Under the pieces are notes generated by a model. It saw only the letters and a program-made list of their open reading frames with translations, did not search any database and was not told the DNA's origin. A DNA stretch of 64,000 bases from positions 372,001-436,000 of the forward strand of contig JADJEE010000002.1 in NCBI GenBank assembly GCA_016709225.1. The letters are read 5' to 3'. The DNA is from Deltaproteobacteria bacterium. GTDB taxonomy: Bacteria > Myxococcota_A > Polyangia > Nannocystales > Nannocystaceae. A program made the position numbers and the translations under genes. Shown piece after piece: positions 44,186 to 56,407 of the stretch; within the stretch, counting starts at the first letter, position 1, and each line of letters opens with the position of its first letter.

Positions 44186-46111
44186 CTATCCCTCGCGTGG
44201 GCCTTCGCGCCCGCTGCTCGCCGCGTGGGACGCGAGCGCGTCGAGCTGGCGATACACGCGATCGAGGCTCGCGATGATCCGCCCGCGTCGTGCAGTCTCG
44301 CTCGCTGGCACCGTCTCGAGCAGCGCCAGCAGCTCGTCCCGCTGCACCCGCAGGCGCGTGGCGCCGTCGATGCGGCGACGACCGAGCACCGCGACCACCG
44401 CGGCCAACACCAGCGCGATCGCGCCGAACAGGCCGATCCGGCGGTAGATGGGACTGCGCACCGGCAGCCCGCCGACCGCGAACTCGAGCTTGGCACCGGG
44501 CGGACGCGGGCCCATCGTCCACACCGTCTTCTCGGGGATCGGCGAGGCGTGCTCCGACTTCTGCGCGCCGGTGGCCTGCAGGGTCTGCGCGGGCCCGACG
44601 AGCACGCTGGTCTCGAGCGAGTCCAGCGGGGTCTCGAACTCGATGCGCGCGGTGCCGTCGTGATCGATCACGTACGCGATTGCCAGTCGTGTCAGCTGGC
44701 CCGGCGGGATCGGCCCGACCAACGAGACGAACGGCGCCTTCTCGTCGTGCGCGAGGGTGTCGCGCGAGATCGGCAGCACCGTGAGGGACTTCGCACCCTC
44801 GGCAGGCGTGATCTTCATGCCGCCGGCGGGCCAGTAGGCCTCGTCGCCCATGACCATCACGTCCTGCAGCTGGACCACGCGGGCGAGGTCGTTCTCGAGG
44901 CCGTCGACATCGAACTGCACCACCGAGCGCACGCGGCTGGCGTCCGAGGTCACCGCCCACACGCGCATGTCGACGGCGACGCCGCCCTTCTTGTCGACCT
45001 GGAAGAAGTCGCTCTGGTAAGGCCCGCCCTGGTAGCGCGCCTCGGCCAGATAGAACGCGTCGGACTGCACGTCGACCGCGATCTCGGCCACGCCATCGCG
45101 GCCGGTCTTGCCGTCGTAGCGCACGTCGCTGCCGGTCTGGTCCTTCTTGATGACGACGACCGCTTGGTTCGGTACCGGCGCGTCGTGGCCGTCGACCAAG
45201 CGCACCCGCACGGTGCCCTGCGGCAGCGTCGGGACCACGCGCGGACCGGGCAGCTGGGCGGGGCCCTGCGGCCCCGCCTCCGCAGCGGCGGCCTTGAACT
45301 GGCCCTTGGCGAGCACGACTGCCATGCCGACCTTCGGATCCATCGCGAAGCTCGCCGAGCGCTGCTCCCCCTGCGCACCGGGGATCGACGCGCGCACGCT
45401 CAGCTTCGCGTCGGCCGCGAGGTCGGGCGGCAGCAGCTTCGAGAACGAAGCCTTGCCGCGCTCGTCGCTGGTCGCCTTGCGCGTGGTGACCTTGCCGTCG
45501 GAGAGCGTGATCTCGAGGGTGACCTCGACGTTGCCCAGCGGCTTGCGGGCGTCGAGGTCGAAGGTGCCGACCACCAGCTCACCCGCGGGTGTGCCCTCGA
45601 GCGGGAACGCAGTGCCGGGCATCGGCACCTCGGGCCCACCGGCCTCGCCGTGGCGTGGCGGCGCGCCGCCCTGGGCACCGCCGGCGCCGGCCTTGGCGGC
45701 GCCCTCGCCCACCAGCATCACGCGCGTGCCGGCCTCGGCCAGCAGCTCCATCGATTGCGAGACCAACGCGGTGCCGCCCCGGGTCGCCTTTGCGATCGCG
45801 CTGCCACCGACGAACGCCTGCAGATCGTCGAAGCTCGCGCGCCCCTGCGCGTCGGTGGTGGCGGTGCGCGTGGCCTTGCTGCCGTCGGGTCCGGTGAGAT
45901 CGAGGGTCACCTCGGTGTCGGTCGCCGGGGCATCGAAGCCACCGTCGAGCACGCGCACGGTCACGCTGCCCGCCGACAGCTGCGGATCGGCGCGCGGGAT
46001 GCCCGACATCGCCCGCGGATCGATCGCGGGGCCAGCGTGGGACGGCGTGCTGCCGAAGAGCGCGGCGACGAACGCCGCGCGTACGAAGATCGAGATGCTG
46101 CGCCGCGTCAT
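44186..46111 (-). CDS. 641-aa surface protein with beta-sandwich repeats, embedded in ccm cluster
   Basis: Unknown protein translated between the zinc-ribbon gene and ccmA. It has a signal peptide to about residue 26 (MTRRSISIFVRAAFVAALFG). Three similar Ig/carboxypeptidase-regulatory-like units lie near 49-98, 178-226 and 299-347, each with a T(T/S)D-x-x-G-x-A/V pattern (TTDAQGRASF, TSDERGKASF, TGRDGVAEI), separated by low-complexity linkers. A further beta-rich region (about 350-550) precedes one membrane helix (559-578, GLFGAIALVLAAVVAVLG). The cytoplasmic tail is helical (RDELLALLETVPASETARRG). The bulk is therefore periplasmic. Its ATG overlaps the upstream stop (ATGA). The position suggests a part in apocytochrome handling or assembly; this is inference. 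Confidence 0.78.
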   Translation of the reverse strand: MTRRSISIFVRAAFVAALFGSTPSHAGPAIDPRAMSGIPRADPQLSAGSVTVRVLDGGFDAPATDTEVTLDLTGPDGSKATRTATTDAQGRASFDDLQAFVGGSAIAKATRGGTALVSQSMELLAEAGTRVMLVGEGAAKAGAGGAQGGAPPRHGEAGGPEVPMPGTAFPLEGTPAGELVVGTFDLDARKPLGNVEVTLEITLSDGKVTTRKATSDERGKASFSKLLPPDLAADAKLSVRASIPGAQGEQRSASFAMDPKVGMAVVLAKGQFKAAAAEAGPQGPAQLPGPRVVPTLPQGTVRVRLVDGHDAPVPNQAVVVIKKDQTGSDVRYDGKTGRDGVAEIAVDVQSDAFYLAEARYQGGPYQSDFFQVDKKGGVAVDMRVWAVTSDASRVRSVVQFDVDGLENDLARVVQLQDVMVMGDEAYWPAGGMKITPAEGAKSLTVLPISRDTLAHDEKAPFVSLVGPIPPGQLTRLAIAYVIDHDGTARIEFETPLDSLETSVLVGPAQTLQATGAQKSEHASPIPEKTVWTMGPRPPGAKLEFAVGGLPVRSPIYRRIGLFGAIALVLAAVVAVLGRRRIDGATRLRVQRDELLALLETVPASETARRGRIIASLDRVYRQLDALASHAASSGREGPREG

Positions 46112-46870
46112 GCCGCCAGCTCCTTGCCGCAGTGCTTGCAGAACTTGGCGTCGACGTCGTTGCGACCCTCGCAGGCCGCACACGCGCGCGCGTCGACCCC
46201 GGCGACCGCCTCGTCCGCAGCGGGCTCGGGCTCGGGCGTGTCCGCGATCGCCGGCGACGCCTCCGCCGCCGGCGCGGTCGCGACGGCGGGCGTGGGCAGG
46301 GCGGCCGGGTCCGCTGCCGCAGCCTCGAGCTCGTCGCGCGCCACCTGCACGGTCGAGATCTCCGATTGCGCGACGCGCTTGGCCGCGACGCCGAGCTGCT
46401 CCGCGAGGGCGGGATGCAGCGCCGGCTCGCCCTCGAGCTGGCGCATGACCTCGACCGCCTGCAGCGTGTACGTGTCGCGCACGCGCTCGTAGTCGGCCTG
46501 GGAGAGCTTGCCCATCTCGTGGTCGAAGCGCAGCTCGTTGATCGCCCGCAACAGGCGTCGCTTCTCCTCGCGCAGCGCCCGATCGGAGGCGAGCCCGAGC
46601 TCGCCCTCGACCTCCACCGCGAGCTCGAGGCTCGGCTTCGCCAGCGCCTGCACCAGCCGGTAGAGCGAGTACAGGCACAGCACCAGCGCGAAGGCGGTGA
46701 GCACGAGCGAGGTGGTGGCGCCGTCGAGCCGAGCGTTCGCGGCGACGCGCAGGAACAAGAACATCACCACGCCACCGGCCGCCAGCCCGCCCGCCCACAG
46801 CATGCCCGCACGCATCCGCGGTGACGGCCCCGGTGCCGGTGACACCTGACCCTGCGTCGTCGTGCCCACG

Positions 46871-46878
<8 letters not shown>
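46108..46878 (-). CDS. Zinc-ribbon membrane protein with CcmI-like region
   Basis: A 256-residue protein between ccmF and the 641-aa gene, overlapping both (eight and four bases). Two membrane helices (about 24-43 and 56-78) are followed by ALREEKRRLLRAINELRFDH, EMGKLSQADYERVRD and a helical region. This resembles the cytoplasmic helix segments after the paired helices of CcmI/CycH-type proteins. An Ala/Pro/Glu linker follows. The C-terminal zinc ribbon has Cys233, Cys236, Cys247 and Cys250 (CAACEGRN, FCKHCGKEL). The tight coupling with ccmF supports a role in heme attachment, perhaps as a CcmI-like assembly factor. Function is not established. Confidence 0.8.
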
Positions 46879-48982
<2,104 letters not shown>

Positions 48983-48988
48983 GGTGGG

Positions 48989-49453
48989 CTACTCCCCTTC
49001 CGGTGCGCGTCGCTGGGGCGGCGCGCCGGTCTTGTTGGCTTGGGCCCCGAGCGCGGCCTTGCCCTCTTCTTCCTCGTACTTCGAGGGACACTTGGCCGAC
49101 ATCTCGTCGGACTCGAACACGTCGTCGACCAGCTTGCCCGTCACCACCACCTCACCCTCTTCTTGGAAGGTGTCGGGCGGGATGTTGGTGTAGTGGACCG
49201 GCAGCTTGGCGCCGTCGTGTTCGATCACGAACTTGAGATCGCCGGTGGTGCCCTTCTTGCGCTGGATCGAGCCCGCGACCACGATGCCGTGCACCTTGAT
49301 CGTACGGTTCTCGTACTTCTCCGGCGCCGCCATGAGCTTGTCGACGTAGAGGTACTCGAGCACGCCCTCGCCGGTGTCCGAGAACACCAGGTAGCCCAGC
49401 GCGCCCGCGAGGACCACGCCGATGCCGATTTTGGTTCCGATGCCGAGCGCCAT
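48989..49453 (-). CDS. ccmE: Heme chaperone CcmE, cysteine (CxxxY) type
   Basis: Periplasmic membrane-anchored chaperone that carries heme from CcmC to CcmF. The 154 residues have an N-terminal anchor (about 7-24, TKIGIGVVLAGALGYLVF) and the OB-fold domain (KYENRTIKVHGIVVAGSI, VVVTGKLVDDVFESDEM). Where the classical protein has the heme-binding histidine of HDENY, this one has SAKCPSKYEEEE: Cys122 and Tyr126, the CxxxY form described for Desulfovibrio and archaeal CcmE. GGAGG seven bases before the ATG at 49453 sets the start. The moaA stop lies just upstream. The C-terminal 25 residues are polar and variable. Confidence 0.93.
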   Translation of the reverse strand: MALGIGTKIGIGVVLAGALGYLVFSDTGEGVLEYLYVDKLMAAPEKYENRTIKVHGIVVAGSIQRKKGTTGDLKFVIEHDGAKLPVHYTNIPPDTFQEEGEVVVTGKLVDDVFESDEMSAKCPSKYEEEEGKAALGAQANKTGAPPQRRAPEGE

Positions 49454-49455
49454 GG

Positions 49456-50598
49456 TCAACCTCCGATGCTCATCATGCTCTTGCGCGGCCCGCCGGAGCC
49501 ATCGGCATGGAACCCATGCCCGTCGCGCTTGGTTCCGATCACGCGCTGCACGACGTCGTGCAGCGCCTGCGGGTCGTTCGAGTGTCGCAGCGCCGAGCGC
49601 AGATCGCCGGCGTCGTCGTGGGCGAGGCACCCGTGCAGGGCCCCGCTCGCGCTCAGCCGCAGTCGATTGCAGCTGGCGCAGAAGTTCTCGGTCATCGCGC
49701 CGATGGTGCCGAGCACGGCCCCGGCGAACTCGCCCCGCTCGACCGCGTGGTAGCGCGCGGGCCCGAGCCCGCGGATGCTGGGCGCGTCGCTCGGGCGCAG
49801 CGGCGACCCGATCGCGGCCGCGATGGCCTCGCGGATGTCGTGGGCGGGCATCAGCTCGCCGGGCACGAACAGCTCACCCGAGGCCATCGGCATCAGCTCG
49901 ATGAAGCGCGGGGTTGCGCCGCGGCGCCACGCCCACATTGCGAGCTCGCCGAGCTCGTCGTCGTTGAAGCCGCGGACGGCGACGGTGTTGAGCTTGACCG
50001 GCAAGCCCGACGCGAGCGCGGCATCGATGCCCGCGATCACCCGCGGCAGGCGACCGCGGCGCGTGATTGCGGCGAAGCGCGACTCGATCAGCGAATCGAC
50101 GCTGACGGTGATCGCGTGCAGCCCCGCCTGCGCGAGCGGGCCCGCGAGCGACGCGAGGTGCTCGCCGTTGGTGGTGAGCACCACCTTCAGAGCGCCCTGG
50201 GGCCCCGACAGCCGCGACAGGTTTGCGACCAGCTCCACCAGGCCCCGACGCAGCAACGGCTCGCCGCCGGTCAGGCGGACCCGCTCGACCCCCGCGGCCG
50301 CGAACGCAGCGACGACCGCCGCGACCTCCTCGAGCGTGAGCAGCTCGGCACGCGGGCCGTAGTCGCCCGGCCGGTCCGGCATGCAGTACGTGCAGCGATA
50401 ATTGCAGCGGTCGGTCAGCGACACCCGGAGGTAGCCGATCCGGCGATCGATGCGGTCGACCAGGGGCAGCGTCGTGCAGCCGTGCGCCAGCACGGCGGCC
50501 GGCACCACCGGAGTCGGCGGCGCTTCGGTCCGTTCCACGCCGGTACGCAGCTGCACGAGTTGCACGGTCGAAAGGCTTCCCGAGGGGAAGCTTGCCAT
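49456..50598 (-). CDS. moaA: GTP 3',8-cyclase, molybdenum cofactor synthesis
   Basis: Radical SAM enzyme that starts molybdopterin synthesis by converting GTP to the 3',8-cyclo intermediate. The SAM cluster motif is RCNYRCTYCMP, followed by the glycine-rich VRLTGGEPLLR. The C-terminal second cluster site is MTENFCASCNRLRLSASGAL with a third Cys in HGCLAHDD. The conserved C-terminal double glycine is present (MMSIGG). With the ATG at 50598 the protein is 380 residues and has about 40 residues more than usual before RIGYLRVSLTDRC; an internal start is possible. It precedes ccmE by two bases. No other moa gene is in the window. Confidence 0.95.
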   Translation of the reverse strand: MASFPSGSLSTVQLVQLRTGVERTEAPPTPVVPAAVLAHGCTTLPLVDRIDRRIGYLRVSLTDRCNYRCTYCMPDRPGDYGPRAELLTLEEVAAVVAAFAAAGVERVRLTGGEPLLRRGLVELVANLSRLSGPQGALKVVLTTNGEHLASLAGPLAQAGLHAITVSVDSLIESRFAAITRRGRLPRVIAGIDAALASGLPVKLNTVAVRGFNDDELGELAMWAWRRGATPRFIELMPMASGELFVPGELMPAHDIREAIAAAIGSPLRPSDAPSIRGLGPARYHAVERGEFAGAVLGTIGAMTENFCASCNRLRLSASGALHGCLAHDDAGDLRSALRHSNDPQALHDVVQRVIGTKRDGHGFHADGSGGPRKSMMSIGG

Positions 50599-50653
50599 AG
50601 GCCCGACACCCCCGCACCGCGCGGCCCGTGCGGACGAAGGCCCGACGAGACGC

Positions 50654-50677
50654 CGGTGGGGCTGCAGCCCCCAGCCG
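50654..50677. terminator. GC-rich palindrome downstream of the oxidase operon
   Basis: Perfect palindrome GGGGCTGCAGCCCC at 50658-50671, flanked by CGG and CCG that can extend the stem. It lies about 85 bases after the ctaF stop and 60 bases before moaA on the minus strand. It could end the respiratory operon or form part of the moaA leader. No T-run. Confidence 0.35.
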
Positions 50678-50757
50678 TCGTCTACGCGGGCGCGAAGGCA
50701 CCCCTTGGTGGCAGTTTCACGCGCAGCTGTAACGAATGACAGCCGCGCCGAAACGCA

Positions 50758-51270
50758 TCAGTGCTGTGCGGGCGCCTTGCCCGCGTCCGCGGCCTTGCCC
50801 TCCGGCGCGGCCTTGCCCTCCGCTGCCGCCTTCGCCTCTGCGGCGCGCTTGGCCTCGTAGGCGTCGTGATTGGTGCGCTGGGAGTCGCTCCACTTGTCGC
50901 CCTGCTGGATGCGGAAGAACGTGCCCTGCTCCTCGTTGAGCCGCTGGCGACTGTTGAGGTCGAACAGCGTGAACAAGAAGAAGATGCCGACGAAGATCAC
51001 CGTGCTCAGGAACACGAACACGTGGAAGCGATCGTCGTACTTGAGGTGCATGAAGAACATGCACACCAGCGTCGCCTTCGCGAACGCCACCGCCATCGCG
51101 ACATACAGGCTCGCCGACCCGAGGTCGGCGAACGAGACCGCGTAGGTGAGACCGGTCAGGGCGAACAGCCCCAACAGGACCTTCACGTAGGTCATCTGCG
51201 GCGAGACGTGCTCGTGGACCTCGACGACGTCGTCGATGGGCTTGCCGTTGAGAAAGGTCTTCGTGCTCAT
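50758..51270 (-). CDS. ctaF: Cytochrome c oxidase subunit IV family protein
   Basis: Small subunit of the caa3 oxidase. The 170 residues have three hydrophobic helices (about 26-45, 50-74 and 82-104), with TYVKVLLGLFALTGLTYAVS, the block AKATLVCMFFMHLKYDDRFH typical of the prokaryotic subunit IV family, and VFLSTVIFVGIFFLFTLFD. The last 55 residues are a hydrophilic Ala/Lys/Glu-rich tail with repeats (AAAEGKAAPEGKAADAGKA) beyond the usual 100-residue core. It starts with ATG at 51270 and is the last gene of the respiratory operon, 19 bases after ctaE. Confidence 0.9.
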   Translation of the reverse strand: MSTKTFLNGKPIDDVVEVHEHVSPQMTYVKVLLGLFALTGLTYAVSFADLGSASLYVAMAVAFAKATLVCMFFMHLKYDDRFHVFVFLSTVIFVGIFFLFTLFDLNSRQRLNEEQGTFFRIQQGDKWSDSQRTNHDAYEAKRAAEAKAAAEGKAAPEGKAADAGKAPAQH

Positions 51271-51289
51271 GGCCTTGGTCCTGTCGCGA

Positions 51290-51982
51290 TCACTTCACGA
51301 GGTAGAGCAGTGGGAACAGGAAGATCCACACCAGGTCGACGATGTGCCAGTACAGCCCCACGTTCTCGACGGGGGTGAAGTACTGCGGCCCGAAGTGGCC
51401 CTTCTTTGCCCGCTGGAGGATCCACACCAGCACGATCACGCCGGCGAGCACGTGCACGCCGTGCAGGCCCGTCATCGTGAAGTAGACCCCGAAGAAGATG
51501 TGCGGCAGCCCGACCAGCTCGTGGCCGTGCTCGGCGGCGTAGGCGGCCGCGCGCTCGTAGTCGAAGTACTTGCCGGGGAAGATGCCGTGCGCGAACTTGC
51601 CGGTGTACTCGAAGTACTTGACCACCATGAAGATCAGCGCGCACGCGATGGTCATGTACAGGTAGTTGACGATCGCCTTGGTGTTGCCGACCTGGGCCGA
51701 CCGCACCGCCATCGCCATCGTGAAGCTCGAGAAGAGCAGCACGACCGTGTTGATGCCACCCATGGTCTTCGACAGCAGCTCGTGGCTGCCGAGCACCATC
51801 TCCGGATAGAACCCGCGCACGATGAAGTAGGCCAGGAACAGCCCACTGAACATCAGGATCTCGGTCGCGAGGAACGCCCACATGCCGAGCTTGGCGGCAC
51901 CAGCCTGCTGCTCGACCGTGTTGTAGTGGTGCTGGAAGAACGCGTGGGGCGGCTTGGGCCCGTGTGCATGCGAAGTGCTCAT
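51290..51982 (-). CDS. ctaE: Cytochrome c oxidase subunit III
   Basis: Membrane subunit III of the heme-copper oxidase, stabilising subunit I and its proton entry. The 230 residues have five to seven helices. Recognisable blocks are AKLGMWAFLATEILMFSGLF (with the conserved Glu), INTVVLLFSSFTMAMAVRSA, LPHIFFGVYFTMTGLHGVHV (with the conserved helix-turn His residues) and GLYWHIVDLVWIFLFPLLYL. GGAGG before the ATG at 51982 settles the start. It lies 16 bases after the ctaD stop. Confidence 0.96.
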   Translation of the reverse strand: MSTSHAHGPKPPHAFFQHHYNTVEQQAGAAKLGMWAFLATEILMFSGLFLAYFIVRGFYPEMVLGSHELLSKTMGGINTVVLLFSSFTMAMAVRSAQVGNTKAIVNYLYMTIACALIFMVVKYFEYTGKFAHGIFPGKYFDYERAAAYAAEHGHELVGLPHIFFGVYFTMTGLHGVHVLAGVIVLVWILQRAKKGHFGPQYFTPVENVGLYWHIVDLVWIFLFPLLYLVK

Positions 51983-51998
51983 GAGTGCCTCCGGAGCG

Positions 51999-53633
<1,635 letters not shown>

Positions 53634-53652
53634 GGCGGTGCTCTTTCGCGCG

Positions 53653-54732
53653 CTACTTCTGCGCCTTGATGAACTCGATGAGGGCGGCGATCTGCTTCTC
53701 GTCGAGCTGCCCCTGGTAGCTCGGCATGTTCGCGCCGGTGAAGCCCGCGACGATCTTCGCCTGCGGACGGAGGATCGACTCCTTGATGTAGTCGTCGTCG
53801 ACCTTGACCTTCTCACCGTTGGTGAGGGTCTCCTCGCGGCCGTACATCGCCTTCCACGTCGGACCCGTCGCGGCGTTGCCGTCGAGGGTGTGGCAGGCGT
53901 TGCAACCGCGGCGGTTGTAGATGCGCTGACCGAACTGCACCGGGCCCTCGCCGGGGTTGGCCTCGAGCTTCGAGGCATCCTTCAGCGCGGCCTCGAACAT
54001 CTCGGGCTCGAGCACCCGCACGACGCCCGTCATCGACGAGTGGCGGTCGCCACAGTACTCGGCGCAGAAGATGTTGAAGTCGCCGACGCGGGTGGCCTCG
54101 AACCACAACGTGGTGTAGCGGCCCGGGACGACGTCCTTCTTCACGCGGAAGGCGGGGATGTAGAAGGAGTGCAGCACGTCCTCGGAGGTCATCGTCAGGC
54201 GCACCGGACGGCCCTTGGGCACCAGCAGCGTCAGCTGCGGCTCGTCGACGCTCGAGGTCAGGGTGGCGCCGGGGCTGTCGGGGTAGTCGACGGTCCAGAA
54301 CCACTGTCGCCCGACCACGCGCACGTTGATGGCGTCGGTGGGCGGCGTCGACTGCTTGAGGTAGTCGATCTCGGCCCACGCGAAGATGACCACCAGCAGC
54401 ACCGCCGGGATCGCGCTCCAGAGGAACTCGATCTTGCCGTTGTGCGTGATCGAGCTGGTCTTCTGATCCTCGCTGCGACGGCGGTACTTCCACATGAAGT
54501 AGACCATCGCGCCGATGACGAGCGCGAAGAAGAACACGTCGAGCGCGACGATGAAGAGGTACAGGTTGTCCGTACCGGCCGCGAACGTGGACGCCTCGGT
54601 CGGCAGCGCCCAGTTGTGCGCGGTCTCCAGCGGCGGCAGCTTTTGGACGGCAGCAGGGGCAGCCGTGGCAGCCGCGTTGGCGGCGGCGGTGGCGGCTTCC
54701 TTGGTTTCGGGGGCGAGGAACATGCTGAACAT
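53653..54732 (-). CDS. ctaC: caa3 oxidase subunit II fused to cytochrome c
   Basis: Electron entry subunit. The 359 residues have a short N-terminal region and two membrane helices (about 58-82 and 103-122). The cupredoxin domain has RQWFWTVDYP and the CuA site: His188 (VLHSFYIP), Cys223, Glu225, Cys227, His231 and Met234 in FCAEYCGDRHSSM. A C-terminal cytochrome c domain (about 262-359) has RRGCNACHTLDG (Cys277, Cys280, His281) and a likely axial Met in GANMPSYQG. This fusion defines a caa3 oxidase. A good Shine-Dalgarno (GGAGG) lies 10 bases before the ATG at 54732. It overlaps the sco stop by one base. Confidence 0.97.
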   Translation of the reverse strand: MFSMFLAPETKEAATAAANAAATAAPAAVQKLPPLETAHNWALPTEASTFAAGTDNLYLFIVALDVFFFALVIGAMVYFMWKYRRRSEDQKTSSITHNGKIEFLWSAIPAVLLVVIFAWAEIDYLKQSTPPTDAINVRVVGRQWFWTVDYPDSPGATLTSSVDEPQLTLLVPKGRPVRLTMTSEDVLHSFYIPAFRVKKDVVPGRYTTLWFEATRVGDFNIFCAEYCGDRHSSMTGVVRVLEPEMFEAALKDASKLEANPGEGPVQFGQRIYNRRGCNACHTLDGNAATGPTWKAMYGREETLTNGEKVKVDDDYIKESILRPQAKIVAGFTGANMPSYQGQLDEKQIAALIEFIKAQK

Positions 54733-55628
54733 CACGATACCGCCTCCGCGCGGTGTTCGTCGTGCTGCGTCGGGACGCGACGCTTGCGTCGCTCCCTCCG
54801 CCAGAAGATCGCGAGCGTGGTCGCGAGGATCGAGAACGTGACAATCGCGCCGATGCGCATGAACCCGAAGGCCCATGGCCCGTAGCGACCGATGGTGTGA
54901 TCGTACGTGAAGCAGCTCAGGTAGAGCTTCTCCATGGGCGAGCCGATCTTGCCCTGCCCCGACTCCATCAGCGCGAACTTGATGTCGCGACTCTGGTAGG
55001 TGAGGCCGTACAGGTACTGTCCGATGGTGCCGTCCGGCATCAGGAACATCGCGACCGCGGGGTGCGCGAACTGGTCCTGCTCGGCGTCGTAGGCGTAGGA
55101 GATGCCGAGCTGGGCGGTCAGTGCCTGGATCGACAAGGCATCGCCGCGCAGGAACTGCCAGTCGACGTCCGGGCCGCGACCGAGCTGATCGAGGATCTGC
55201 TCGCGCTTGTGCGCGGCGTCCTGCTCGGACTCGTCGGGATCGAGGCTGATCGCGACGACCCGGAAGTGCTCGTCGCCGGGGGTCCAGTCGAGCTCGGCGA
55301 GCGCGTCGGCGAGGCCCGCGAGCTGGACGCTGCAGACCACGCGGCAACGGAAGTAATTGATGGTGAGGAGCACCGGCCGGCGGCCGTCGAACAGGTCGCC
55401 CAGGCGCACGGTCGCGCCGCTCGGATCGCGGAAGCGCAGCTCCGGATCGAGCCGCTCGCCGCGATGCTCGTCGACGTCGATCGCACGCATCTCGGGCGAC
55501 AGCGGCTTCTCGTTGGCGAAGGCCGGGCCACCATCGTCCGCCCACGCCGGCGCCGCGACCACGCCGCTGGTCGCCGCGGCCAGGGCGGCGGCGGCGAGTC
55601 GCGAGCGGAGCATGACGGGGATGGTCAT
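54732..55628 (-). CDS. sco: SCO1/SenC-type copper chaperone
   Basis: Thioredoxin-fold copper metallochaperone that loads the CuA site of subunit II. The 298 residues have a signal peptide (to about 30, VVAAPAWA) and the copper ligands Cys95 and Cys99 (YFRCRVVCSVQ) with His189 (QFAHPAVAMFL). The C-terminal helix (about 257-277, MRIGAIVTFSILATTLAIFW) gives a second anchor and a basic tail (RRERRKRR), an addition to the basic SCO protein. The start at 55628 has a weak ribosome site; ATG at 55613 is an alternative. Its position just before ctaC fits its job. Confidence 0.92.
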   Translation of the reverse strand: MTIPVMLRSRLAAAALAAATSGVVAAPAWADDGGPAFANEKPLSPEMRAIDVDEHRGERLDPELRFRDPSGATVRLGDLFDGRRPVLLTINYFRCRVVCSVQLAGLADALAELDWTPGDEHFRVVAISLDPDESEQDAAHKREQILDQLGRGPDVDWQFLRGDALSIQALTAQLGISYAYDAEQDQFAHPAVAMFLMPDGTIGQYLYGLTYQSRDIKFALMESGQGKIGSPMEKLYLSCFTYDHTIGRYGPWAFGFMRIGAIVTFSILATTLAIFWRRERRKRRVPTQHDEHRAEAVS

Positions 55629-55656
55629 CGGTGGGCGTGCTTCGAGCGCGGCGAGC

Positions 55657-56388
55657 TCAGTTCATGCCGCCGGGCGCGGGCGCGGGCTCGGCCGGTGCGG
55701 CGGGCTCGGCGGGGGCGTCGGCGGGCTTGCGCGGCTTGGCCGGCCGCGCGGGCTTCTCGGGCACAGGCTGCGCGTCGCCCTTGGGCTTGGCGCCGTCCTC
55801 GGGCTTGGCACCGTCCTCGGGCTTGGCGCCGTCCTCGGGCTTGGCACCGTCGGCCGGCTTCGCACCGTCCTCGGGCTTGGCACCCTCGGCCGGCTTCGCA
55901 CCGTCGGTCGGCACCGCGCCGCGGGGCGCGGGGCCGCCCGGCTTCACGCCCTCGGGCGGCGCCGCGGGCACCACCTGCGGCGCCTGATCGTCGGCGGTCT
56001 TCCAGCCCGGCGGCTTCGCCTTCGAGGCCTCGAGCTGCTTCGGGTCGTCGAGCACCATGCGGCGCGCGTTCGCCAGCGGCATGTAGTAGCGCGTGGAGAC
56101 GGTATTGGCGTCGTCGAGCTCGCGGACCTCGACCTTGCCGAAGCCGTTCTTCTCGCGCTGCATCTGCGCGTTGTACTCGGCGATGCGGAAGCCCGGCTCG
56201 GCCCCGCGATGGTCCTCGAGCGCGCGCACCTGCATGTTGAAGAGCTGCACCACGCCGACACCGGCCAGCAGCGTCAACGCGGAGAGCCCGAACAGCAGGT
56301 TGAACAGCCGCGAGTTCGGCATGCGGTCGATTTCGTGACCGCCGCCGTGATCGTGGTGCTCGTGGTCGTGATCGTGTGTGTCCGACAT
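55657..56388 (-). CDS. Single-pass membrane protein with His-rich N-terminus and GAKPED repeats
   Basis: A 243-residue protein of unknown function between actF and sco. The N-terminus is histidine-rich (DTHDHDHEHHDHGGGHE), a possible metal-binding patch on the cytoplasmic side. One helix follows (about 31-51, LLFGLSALTLLAGVGVVQLF). A conserved-looking region runs from about 52 to 130 (YNAQMQREKNGFGKVEVREL, TRYYMPLANARRMVLDD), then come seven near-perfect GAKPxD hexapeptides (162-203) and a Pro/Ala tail. Its place suggests a subunit or assembly factor bridging ACIII and the oxidase, perhaps in copper delivery. That is inference; similar small proteins occur in such clusters. Confidence 0.78.
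   Translation of the reverse strand: MSDTHDHDHEHHDHGGGHEIDRMPNSRLFNLLFGLSALTLLAGVGVVQLFNMQVRALEDHRGAEPGFRIAEYNAQMQREKNGFGKVEVRELDDANTVSTRYYMPLANARRMVLDDPKQLEASKAKPPGWKTADDQAPQVVPAAPPEGVKPGGPAPRGAVPTDGAKPAEGAKPEDGAKPADGAKPEDGAKPEDGAKPEDGAKPKGDAQPVPEKPARPAKPRKPADAPAEPAAPAEPAPAPGGMN
55780..55905. repeat. 18-bp tandem repeats encoding GAKPxD
   Basis: About seven consecutive 18-base units (minus-strand product GAKPED/GAKPAD), differing by one or two bases per unit. Their uniformity suggests recent slippage or unequal exchange, so copy number may vary between strains. Confidence 0.75.
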
Positions 56389-56407
56389 GGGAGTCCAAAG
56401 CCTCGCG

